Assembly (NCBI GenBank): GCA_963799815.1
Contig: CAWCYG010000005.1
Span: 1 to 64,000 of the forward strand
DNA length: 64,000 nucleotides
Origin: JBDTSW01 sp963799815
Lineage (GTDB): Bacteria > Actinomycetota > Thermoleophilia > Solirubrobacterales > 70-9
Direction: 5' to 3'
Below the pieces are notes generated by a model. The model worked only from the letters and a program-made list of their open reading frames with translations. It searched no databases and was not told where the DNA came from. Shown here in pieces: positions 57,419 to 64,000 of this stretch; positions within the stretch are counted from its first letter, which is position 1; every line of letters begins with the position of its first letter. The translations under genes and the position numbers were made by a program.

Positions 57419-58396
57419 GTGGAGACAGTGACCTCTGAGACGCGTGCGGCCCAAAACCCCCCCGCTTCCGTCGCGGCTGCCTCCGCGCCGGTCAACGGAG
57501 GCTTCCCGGAGCCTCCCGATGGGGACCCGGTGCGCGTCGTCCGAACCTCGCATCGCGCCTGTGGACGCGAGACGCGGGTACGCCTGCCGGCCGAGCTGCC
57601 CACCGACGTGGTTCGCCGCGTGGTCTGCCAGGGCTGTGCGCAACCGTTCGAAGTGCCCGCCGTGGCCGAGGCAGAGGCATCGGCGGAGGCCGCGGCTCCC
57701 CCGCCCCCACCGGCGAGCGCCCCCACCTCGCCCGGTGACCGGGCGGGTTGGTTGCGCGATCCACGCAGCCGCGCGTGGCGATATCTGAGCGTCCCGATCG
57801 CAGCGATCGCAGTGGTTGCGATCCTGCTCCTGATCCAAGGCGATGACGAGCCCGAGGTGGCTTTCGAGTCAACGATCCCGCCCGCCGAGGAGCCGACGAC
57901 GCCCGCCGCACCCGCCGACGAGGGAGCCCCGAGGCAGGCCCAGGGCGCCGGCTCGTCCGAGCTCATCACCGAGTCCAGCTTCTCGCTGGCCCTGCCCGCC
58001 GGATGGGAGGAGACCGAGCCGCCCAGCGGCGCCACGTTCGCCGCAGCGTCGTCGGTGGGCGACGCCGATGCCACGCTCTGGGTGGAGGAGAACCCGAAGC
58101 TCGCCTTCTCGGAGTTCGAAGTCCAGTCGCTTGAGGAGCTCGAGGCACTCGCGGGCTCGGCGAGCGTGGTCGAGCGCATCGCGGCACCAACCGCCGACGC
58201 CACCATCGTCAAGCTGGCCGCCGATGAGCCGGAGGGCTCGCCGGCCTACGAGGTGACCCTGCGCTCGTCTGGGCCCTACCGGTACTACCTGTCAACCACC
58301 GCCCAGCCGGATGCGGCGCCCGAGACCCTCGAGGCGATTCAACTGCTTCACGGCTCCTTCCTGCCCACGGGTGCCCTCCCGGAAGGAGACGGCTGA
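57419..58396 (+). CDS. Zinc-ribbon-like, single-span membrane protein with extracytoplasmic domain
   Basis: A 325-residue protein, GTG 57419 (or 57428). Residues 35-80 carry RVVRTSHRACGRETRVRLPA and VVCQGCAQPFEVPA, a partial zinc-ribbon (one CxxC plus a single Cys). Pro/Ala linker, membrane helix YLSVPIAAIAVVAILLLIQG, Pro/Ala spacer, then 175-320 a soluble domain starting SSFSLALPAGWEETEPPSGA, similar to lipoprotein LpqN-like or PsbP-like beta domains. Three bases from the following gene, so one unit. No known function. Confidence 0.7.
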   Translation: METVTSETRAAQNPPASVAAASAPVNGGFPEPPDGDPVRVVRTSHRACGRETRVRLPAELPTDVVRRVVCQGCAQPFEVPAVAEAEASAEAAAPPPPPASAPTSPGDRAGWLRDPRSRAWRYLSVPIAAIAVVAILLLIQGDDEPEVAFESTIPPAEEPTTPAAPADEGAPRQAQGAGSSELITESSFSLALPAGWEETEPPSGATFAAASSVGDADATLWVEENPKLAFSEFEVQSLEELEALAGSASVVERIAAPTADATIVKLAADEPEGSPAYEVTLRSSGPYRYYLSTTAQPDAAPETLEAIQLLHGSFLPTGALPEGDG

Positions 58397-58399
58397 GCC

Positions 58400-59077
58400 A
58401 TGCCTCGCAAGGTGATCCTCTGCGTCCTGCTCGCCCTCGCGGTGCCACTGCCCGCGCTCGCCCTCACGGGCGGTGACGCCCCCGCGGAGCCAACGAGCAT
58501 CCAGGTCTCCGCATCGCTCGGCGGATGCGGGACCGCCGGGGCCAACGTGGTGTGCGAGATCAGCGCAAGCTGGAGCGAGGTCCCGGGCGCGACGGGCTAT
58601 ACAGCGAGCGTTACGAGCGCCGACGGCTCCGTCGTTGACCTCGGCGAGGTCGGCGGCGGCTCGGGCACCTTCTCGGTTCCGTACGTGGGCAACGGGACCT
58701 ACACCGTGACCGTTCTGGCCTACGGGACCCCGCCGGGCGCCGATCAGCCCGAGGTGATCGCGAAGGGCAGCTCCGATGGGGGAGGCCACCGCAAGAAGAC
58801 GCGATCCGAGTCCTTCAGCGCCGGGGACTCTCGCGGGACGTCCACCGGAACGCAGCCGGATGGCGAGCAGCAAGTGCCGGATGGCGACGAGCCTCCGAGC
58901 ACTGAGCCAGAGGAACCGGACTGTGAGGAGCCAATTGAACCGCCGGTCACCGAGGAGGCGCCAGAGGATCCGGGGACGGGGGGCGACTCCGGTCCCACGA
59001 GCGGCGCCGAAGCGGCGTCGAGCCAGAGCCCGGCGACGCAGGCCGACGACTGCCCCGAGTCCGCACCCGCGCCCTAG
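58400..59077 (+). CDS. Secreted protein with FN3-like domain and acidic tail
   Basis: A 225-residue protein. Signal peptide MPRKVILCVLLALAVPLPAL ALT; residues 30-120 a beta-sandwich with Cys pair (SLGGCGTAGANVVCEISASW, ATGYTASVTSADGSVVDLGE, NGTYTVTVLAYGTPPGA), FN3-like. From 125 on a Pro/Glu/Asp-rich tail with two Cys (DCEEPIEPPVTEEAPEDPGT). Probably secreted with the previous membrane protein. The acidic tail may bind cell wall or calcium. Confidence 0.7.
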   Translation: MPRKVILCVLLALAVPLPALALTGGDAPAEPTSIQVSASLGGCGTAGANVVCEISASWSEVPGATGYTASVTSADGSVVDLGEVGGGSGTFSVPYVGNGTYTVTVLAYGTPPGADQPEVIAKGSSDGGGHRKKTRSESFSAGDSRGTSTGTQPDGEQQVPDGDEPPSTEPEEPDCEEPIEPPVTEEAPEDPGTGGDSGPTSGAEAASSQSPATQADDCPESAPAP

Positions 59078-59100
59078 CCGTCAGCGCTAGCTTTCAGGAG

Positions 59101-60585
59101 ATGACCGAGACCCTCGTCGAGGCTCTCTCCGAGCAGACCATGGACTTCCTGCGGCGCTCCCCGCAGCCGCTCTTGATCGGGGGCGAACGGCCCCTGGCGA
59201 CGGATGGCCGAGTCTTCGAGACGCTCGATCCGGCGACCGGAAACACAATCTGCGAGGTCGCTCAGGCCGGGCCCGCCGATGTCGCGGCGGCCGTGGAGGC
59301 CGCCGGCAAGGCGCTCGAGGGCCCGCTCCGAAAGCTGAGCTCCGCGAAGCGCGGCGCCCTCATCTATGCGCTCGCCGAGCTGATCAAGACAAACGGCGAG
59401 GAGCTGGCGCAACTCGACGCGCTCGACAACGGCAAGCCGATGGCGGCGGCGAAGAGCGATATCGCGTCGTCGGTCAACCACCTTCGCTACTACGCGGGCT
59501 GGCCAACCAAGATCGAGGGCGAGACGCTCCCGGTCTCCGCTCGTGACGTCCTCTGCTACACGCTGCGCGAGCCGGTCGGGGTATGCGCGCAGATCGTGCC
59601 GTGGAACTTCCCCCTGCTGATGGCGATCTGGAAGGTGGCCCCGGCGCTTGCGGCCGGCTGCTCGATCGTCCTGAAGCCGGCCGAGCAGACGCCGCTCAGC
59701 GCGCTCCGGCTCGGCGAGCTGGCGCTCGAGGCGGGCTTCCCCGAGGGGACCCTGAACGTGCTTACGGGCGACGGCGAGACCGGCGCCGCTCTGGTTGACC
59801 ACCCGGGCGTCGCCAAGGTGGCCTTCACTGGCTCGACCGCAGTCGGGCGCGAGATCGGCCGCAAATGCGGTCAGGCGCTGAAGCGCGTGACGCTTGAGTT
59901 GGGAGGCAAGAGCCCCAACATCATCCTTCCCGACGCCGACCTGAGCGCGGCGATCGAAGGCTCGTTCCAGGGCATCTACTACAACTCGGGCCAGGCCTGC
60001 AACGCGGGCTCGCGCCTTTACGTCCAGGCGGATCTGTTCGACGAGGTCGTGGAGGGTCTCGCGGAGTTCGCGCGCAACGCCAAGGTCGGGCCGGGTCTCG
60101 ATCCCAACTCTCAGTTCGGGCCGCTCGTCTCGGCGGAGCAGTTCGACCGGGTGACGGGCTACATCGACTCGGGCCTCGATGACGGCGCCGAGGCGGTGGT
60201 GGGCGGCCGGCCAAGCGGAAACGGCGATGGCTACTTCGTCGACCCGACGCTCTTTGTAGGCGTCTCCGACGAGATGACGATTGCACGGGAGGAGATCTTT
60301 GGCCCCGTCCTCGTGGCGATGCCGTTCGACGACCTCGAGGAGGTCGCCCGCCGCGCCAACGACACGGAGTACGGCCTCGCCGCCGGCCTCTGGACGCGAG
60401 ACATCTCAAAGGCGCACAGGCTCGCCGGCATGCTGAAGGCGGGCAGCGTCTACATCAACACCTGGGGCGGCGGCGATCCCGCGGCCCCGTTCGGTGGCTA
60501 CAAGGCGTCGGGCATCGGCCGCGAGAAGGGCCACGCCAACCTCGAGGCCTACCTCGAGACCAAGATGGTCTGGACGCAGCTCTAG
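59101..60585 (+). CDS. Aldehyde dehydrogenase (NAD(P)+-dependent)
   Basis: A 494-residue ALDH-superfamily enzyme. IVPWNFPLLMAIWKVAPALA (catalytic Asn), VFTGSTAVGREIGRKC-type AFTGSTAVGREIGRKCG (NAD loop), LELGGKSPNIILPDADLSAA (general base Glu), GIYYNSGQACNAGSRLYVQA (nucleophile Cys), EIFGPVLVAMPFDDLEEVAR (Glu-x-FGP). Oxidises an aldehyde to acid; closest in pattern to betaine/general aldehyde dehydrogenases. AGGAG lies directly against ATG 59101 without spacing, so the true start may be ATG 59140 (MDFLRRSPQPLLIGG). Confidence 0.93.
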   Translation: MTETLVEALSEQTMDFLRRSPQPLLIGGERPLATDGRVFETLDPATGNTICEVAQAGPADVAAAVEAAGKALEGPLRKLSSAKRGALIYALAELIKTNGEELAQLDALDNGKPMAAAKSDIASSVNHLRYYAGWPTKIEGETLPVSARDVLCYTLREPVGVCAQIVPWNFPLLMAIWKVAPALAAGCSIVLKPAEQTPLSALRLGELALEAGFPEGTLNVLTGDGETGAALVDHPGVAKVAFTGSTAVGREIGRKCGQALKRVTLELGGKSPNIILPDADLSAAIEGSFQGIYYNSGQACNAGSRLYVQADLFDEVVEGLAEFARNAKVGPGLDPNSQFGPLVSAEQFDRVTGYIDSGLDDGAEAVVGGRPSGNGDGYFVDPTLFVGVSDEMTIAREEIFGPVLVAMPFDDLEEVARRANDTEYGLAAGLWTRDISKAHRLAGMLKAGSVYINTWGGGDPAAPFGGYKASGIGREKGHANLEAYLETKMVWTQL

Positions 60586-60656
60586 GGCTGGCGCCGGGCG
60601 GACGCGGGCGGCGCCGAGGCGCCGGCGCTCAGGGCCCGCGACGGCGGCGCGGGCGG

Positions 60657-60846
60657 GGACGGGGTGCATGCGTCCAGAAGCAAGACACTGAAGGGGGCGA
60701 TGTCGTTGGGCCTTTCCTGGCGCCCATGGGCATCGGCGCTGGCGCGTTTTGGTCGGTATACGTCCGGAAGGCGCCTCGAGGGCAGTTGGGTGGGGCGGAT
60801 CGGCCCACCGTGGCGCTTCATGGACGGTATGCGTCCAAAGCGCGCC
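60657..60846. repeat. Array of three related hairpins before the DUF559 gene
   Basis: H1 GGACG (60657) / CGTCC (60671); H2 60741-60775: GGCGC, GGTCG-GTATA-CGTCC, GCGCC; H3 60812-60846: GGCGCTT, TGGACG-GTATG-CGTCCA, AAGCGCGCC. H2 and H3 align over 35 bp. In H3 the five-base loop GTATG contains the ATG used by the DUF559 gene. Confidence 0.6.
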
Positions 60847-61686
60847 TCGGGCCCGCTTGACCTTGCCGTCTCGGAGTTCGCCGCGGAGCACTGGGCCGTC
60901 GTTGACCTCGATCAGCTCCGTGGGCTGGGTCTGAGCGCGAGGAGCGTTTCGCGCCGTGTGGCCGCGGGGCGCCTGTTTCGCATGCACCGGGGCGTCTACT
61001 CGGTCGTACCGCCGAGGCTCTTGCGGGCCGAGGGATGGTGGCTCGCAGCGGTCTTGGCGTGTGGGCCTGGCGCCGTGCTCTCCCACGCCGCCGCCGCGGC
61101 CCTGTGGGATCTTCGATCGGCGCCGTCAGGCTGGGTCCACGTGAGCGTGCCCACCACCAATGGCCGGGGCAAGCCCAAGGGCATCGTTATCCACCGCGCT
61201 TCCACCCTCCTACCCAGCCAAACCACGGTTCGCAGCTCGATTCCGGTCACGAAACCGGCCCGCACGCTTGCGGATCTCCGCCGCATCGTTCCTCGTAACC
61301 AGTTCGAAGCCGCCGTCCACCGCGCCGAGAAGCTCCATCTCGATACGGCCGGCGTCGGTGTCGTGGCCGAGGCCGAACCTGACGCGAACGTGATCGAGGC
61401 CCGGCTTCTCCACCTGTGCCGGCGCCACTCGGTGCCCCGCCCACGGACGCAGCAGGTGATCGGTGCCCACACGGTCGACTTCCTTTGGCCCGACGTCGGG
61501 CTGGTTGTCGAAACCGACGGCTTCGAAGACCACGGAACGCGCTCGCGTTTTGAGGCCGACCGCGCCCGTGACGCCTGGCTCACCGCCCGGGGCTACCGGG
61601 TTGCTCGCTTTACCTGGCGCCAGCTTTACCACGAGCCGAAGGTAGTGGTGAAGACATTGCGAGCGCTGCTCGCGAAGCCGCCATGA
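60829..61686 (+). CDS. AbiEi-like / DUF559 domain protein
   Basis: About 285 residues; ATG 60829 (or 60820). Residues 8-90 resemble the AbiEi-type antitoxin N-terminal winged helix (AAEHWAVVDLDQLRGLGLSA RSVSRRVAAGRLFRMHRGVY SV); 90-190 the linker (VLSHAAAAALWDLR, IHRASTLLPSQTTVRSSIPV TKPARTLADL); 200-285 a DUF559 (very-short-patch-repair-endonuclease-like) domain: VDFLWPDVGLVVETDGFEDH GTRSRFEADRARDAWLTARG YRVARFTWRQLYHEP, with the E-x-D and Arg-Phe-T-W elements. Common as a single gene in actinobacteria; role in DNA repair, defence or mobile-element control unproven. Confidence 0.82.
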   Translation: MRPKRASGPLDLAVSEFAAEHWAVVDLDQLRGLGLSARSVSRRVAAGRLFRMHRGVYSVVPPRLLRAEGWWLAAVLACGPGAVLSHAAAAALWDLRSAPSGWVHVSVPTTNGRGKPKGIVIHRASTLLPSQTTVRSSIPVTKPARTLADLRRIVPRNQFEAAVHRAEKLHLDTAGVGVVAEAEPDANVIEARLLHLCRRHSVPRPRTQQVIGAHTVDFLWPDVGLVVETDGFEDHGTRSRFEADRARDAWLTARGYRVARFTWRQLYHEPKVVVKTLRALLAKPP

Positions 61687-61759
61687 CCGCAACTTCCGGT
61701 GCGCGGGCCGTGTTCCCGCGATGGAAGGGCAATCGAGATCCATTCTGGAGGTGTGTGGA

Positions 61760-62548
61760 ATGCAGGGACTGAAACGAGGCTTCGCGAGAACGAGCGCGGC
61801 GACGCTCACCGTCTCGCTTGTGGTCGCCTCGAGCGCGGCTGCGCTCACGATCATCGGCACGGACGGGGACGACAGGATCGTCGGCTCGCGTGGCAACGAT
61901 CGGATCAGCGCCAAAGCCGGGGACGACGGCGTCGCGGCCTTGGCTGGCAACGACGGCGTTCGCGCCGGCGAGGGCGACGACAGGGTCAACGCGGGCCACG
62001 GCCGCGACATCGTCAAGGCCGGCGAGGGCAACGACAGCGTCCAGGGCAGCGACTCGCACGACTACATCGCCGGGGCCGATGGAGACGACAAGCTCCGCGG
62101 CGGCGATGATGGCGATGCCGTGCGCGCCGGGCCCGGTAACGACGGCCTCGGCGGCGGCGGCGGCAACGATCGCATGGCTGCGGGAGCTGGGGATGACGGT
62201 GCCCGCGGCGGCCCCGGTGGCGACACGATCTTCGCCCAGGAGGGCGTCGATCGGATCGCGGGTCACGCCGGCGACGACAACCTCTGGGCGCTGATCCAAA
62301 CGGACGTCCCGCTTGCGGGCGTCGACACGCTCTGGGGAGGCATCGGTGACGACAAGTTCCATGCCCGCGACGGTGAAGCCGACGAGATCACCTGCGGAAG
62401 GGGCGACGATCGGGCCCGCCTCGATGAGCTCGACGTGATCACCGACGCAAACCCGGCGCATCCGACCGGATCATGCGAGCACGTGGTCCGGGGCGCTCCC
62501 GACCCCGCGGATGACGACGAGGAGCACGACCCGGTCGTCAACGGATAG
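61760..62548 (+). CDS. Secreted RTX-type calcium-binding protein
   Basis: 262 residues; ATG 61760 (MQGLKRGFARTSAATLTVSL) about 10 nt after GGAGG. Signal peptide to about residue 31 (SSAAALT); then GTDGDDRIVGSRGNDRISAK and a run of nonapeptide repeats up to 165 (NAGHGRDIVKAGEGNDSVQG, GGDDGDAVRAGPGNDGLGG). The C-terminal part GVDTLWGGIGDDKFHARDGE and CGRGDDRARLDELDVI, then SCEHVV, closes as in the 6.9-kb protein. Third RTX protein in the window; Ca2+-dependent beta roll outside the cell. Confidence 0.83.
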   Translation: MQGLKRGFARTSAATLTVSLVVASSAAALTIIGTDGDDRIVGSRGNDRISAKAGDDGVAALAGNDGVRAGEGDDRVNAGHGRDIVKAGEGNDSVQGSDSHDYIAGADGDDKLRGGDDGDAVRAGPGNDGLGGGGGNDRMAAGAGDDGARGGPGGDTIFAQEGVDRIAGHAGDDNLWALIQTDVPLAGVDTLWGGIGDDKFHARDGEADEITCGRGDDRARLDELDVITDANPAHPTGSCEHVVRGAPDPADDDEEHDPVVNG

Positions 62549-62708
62549 CACCGAGAGCCCACAGGCAGGGCATGCGGCGAGCCGGGGGTGGCGTGCCCCC
62601 GGCTCGCGCTGGTTCCGCGACCAACCGGCGCCGGAATCAGCGGCTTCCGCGGGCCGCACCGAAACTTCGAATCAATTCTCGTGTTGGCAGAAAGGGAGGA
62701 CCGCGACC

Positions 62709-64000
62709 TTGGGCAGCATCTCGCACGCCACAGCACTTGGTAGCGCTCGCGACGGCATGAGCCGCCCACGAGCACTGCTTCGCGCCCACCGCGACGAACG
62801 CCTCGTCTCCCAGCTGCGGGGTGGCAACGAACGCGCCTTCGAGGCGCTCTTCGATCGCTACCGCCCCCGGCTCCTTGCTTTCTGCCGAGGCATGCTGCAT
62901 TCGAGCGAGGACGCCGAAGACGTGCTCCAGGAGGTCTTCGCGGCGGCTCACTCGGCCATCCTCGCCGACGATCGAAAGCTCGACGTGCGGCCATGGCTCT
63001 ACCGGATCGCCCGCAATCGCTGCCTCAACCACATGCGCCGCCCGCAGCCGGAGGCGCAGGAAGGGCTCGACGAGCATCCTCACTCGAGCGGCGCCACGAC
63101 CGAAGATCGCGCCGAAGGCAGAGAGGACCTTCGCCTGCTGGTACGGAACATCCGTGAGCTGCCCGAGGCGCAGCGCAGCGCCCTGCTCCTGCGCGAGCTC
63201 GAAGCGCTTTCGTACCGCGAGATCGCGGCCACGCTCGAGACGAGCGTGCCCGCCGTCAAGTCGCTGCTCGTGAGAGCGCGCGTCAGCCTTGCGGAGGCGA
63301 GCCAGGCCAACGACCTGAGCTGCTCTCAGGTCCGCTTCGAGCTTGCTGCCGCAGCCGAGGGCATCGGAAAGACCTCAGGCGCCGTTCGCCATCACGTCCG
63401 CCGCTGCAGCGACTGCCGGGACTACCGCACTCACCTTCGCTCGACCACGCGCGGCCTTGCGGCCCTCGCCCCGATCGGGCCGGTCCTGCTCTTGAAGCGG
63501 GTGCTGGAGGTGAAGCTGGGCGGGTCCGGCGGCGGCGCGAGCGTCGCCGGAGGCGCGAGTTCTGGAGGTACGGGGCTGGCCGGTGGCGCAGGGGCCGCCG
63601 GAGCCGGGATGGGCGGCGCCGCCGCGGTTGGCGGTGCCGGCCTCCTCGGCACGAAGGCCGCCACCGGCGCGGCGGTGGCGGTGCTCTTCGGAGCCGGGGG
63701 CGCGACGGTCGCGGTGACCGAGCCAGAGCTCCCCTCCCCCGCCAGCATCGTCGCTGCCGTGAGCGGAACCCAGCCGGTGAGCACGCCCGGCCCCGGTGCT
63801 GAGGGCAGCACCTCGACGCATGGACCCGGCCACCCCGGGCCGAGTGGCACCCCCGGGTCCAGCGATGACACGAAGGACGAGGACGACGAGTCAAAGCCCC
63901 GCGAACCGGAGGAGGAGCCGGCGGGGGAGGAGCCGACAGCGACGCCACCGGACCCCGGCACCGACTATTCCGATCCCGATGCGGGAGGCGAAACCGACGG
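62709..64000 (+). CDS. ECF-like sigma-70 factor with zinc-finger and long C-terminal extension (partial)
   Basis: Runs past the window end. The TTG start at 62709 (frame LGSISHATALGSARDGMSRP) has AAAGGGAGG at 9 nt; ATG 62757 is the alternative. Region 2: LVSQLRGGNERAFEALFDRY RPRLLAFCRGMLHSSEDAED VLQEVFAAAHSAIL; region 4: LPEAQRSALLLRELEALSYR EIAATLETSVPAVKSLLVRA RVSLAEA. Then CSQVRFELAAAAEGIGKTSG and HHVRRCSDCRDY, a zinc-finger like those of anti-sigma proteins, fused here. Next a Gly/Ala-rich segment with one hydrophobic stretch (TGAAVAVLFGAGGATVAV), and a Pro/acid tail (DDTKDEDDESKPREPEEEPA). Fusion of sigma, own zinc finger and possible membrane anchor suggests self-control. Confidence 0.88.
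   Translation, partial: MGSISHATALGSARDGMSRPRALLRAHRDERLVSQLRGGNERAFEALFDRYRPRLLAFCRGMLHSSEDAEDVLQEVFAAAHSAILADDRKLDVRPWLYRIARNRCLNHMRRPQPEAQEGLDEHPHSSGATTEDRAEGREDLRLLVRNIRELPEAQRSALLLRELEALSYREIAATLETSVPAVKSLLVRARVSLAEASQANDLSCSQVRFELAAAAEGIGKTSGAVRHHVRRCSDCRDYRTHLRSTTRGLAALAPIGPVLLLKRVLEVKLGGSGGGASVAGGASSGGTGLAGGAGAAGAGMGGAAAVGGAGLLGTKAATGAAVAVLFGAGGATVAVTEPELPSPASIVAAVSGTQPVSTPGPGAEGSTSTHGPGHPGPSGTPGSSDDTKDEDDESKPREPEEEPAGEEPTATPPDPGTDYSDPDAGGETD

Noticed and set aside
1..64000. Insertion sequences or transposases
   Set aside because: No DDE, HUH or IS200-type transposase motif was found in any frame; mobility signs are limited to serine-recombinase relics, tRNA scars and the repeat.

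Overview
The window is 64 kb of very GC-rich DNA that most resembles an actinobacterium of the Thermoleophilia/Solirubrobacterales type. This is inferred from gene style: several SnoaL-like proteins starting MSQENVE/MSEENVE, secreted RTX-type repeat proteins, the membrane N-terminus KLSYANVMATVAVFL, Tat lipoproteins and many GTG/TTG starts. No ribosomal or other decisive phylogenetic marker is present.

Layout. 0-6.3 kb: a broken MgtE-like CBS protein, a quinol-type nitric oxide reductase (norB) with a small membrane partner, a DUF2294 operon divergent from a winged-helix regulator, a universal stress protein, and a scrambled stretch ending in the 3' half of a tRNA-Pro gene. 6.4-13.7 kb: secreted or anchored proteins (RTX, beta-helix, Ig-like) and a pair of single-span coiled-coil proteins. 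13.9-19 kb: a TetR-controlled polyamine-type ABC operon. 19-35.4 kb: an accessory zone with five SnoaL-like genes, two VOC proteins, two inverted double-STAS proteins, a GGDEF protein, a cNMP/thioredoxin-reductase fusion under a TetR with twin operators, PhzF, a large RTX protein, and many copies of a dispersed repeat. Relics of a large serine recombinase and 3' halves of tRNA genes (His, Met-like) show repeated integration and loss. 35.4-43.4 kb: an M1 peptidase, PAP2 phosphatase, diacylglycerol kinase, general stress protein, amphi-Trp protein, a MalT-type LuxR regulator and a coiled-coil protein, many broken by single-base frame slips. 43.7 kb: an intact initiator tRNA next to a recombinase remnant.

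43.9-64 kb is clean and densely coded: Ppx/GppA phosphatase, PfkB kinase, ParB-like protein, a complete sugar ABC transporter with a GH13 glucosidase, a ThDP enzyme, an adenylate cyclase, an aldehyde dehydrogenase, a DUF559 protein preceded by hairpins, another RTX protein, and a sigma factor running off the end.

How the parts work together. The two ABC operons (13.9-19 kb and 48-54 kb) are complete import systems, and the second carries its own glucosidase. The 37-43 kb genes look like a stress group: a 16-bp motif (TGAYGACCGMTCACCC) lies 27-46 nt ahead of four starts. In the accessory zone, SnoaL genes share a nearly constant leader that also precedes phzF. Frame slips cluster at 0-6 and 33-43.4 kb, so either those parts are poorly assembled or they are decaying.
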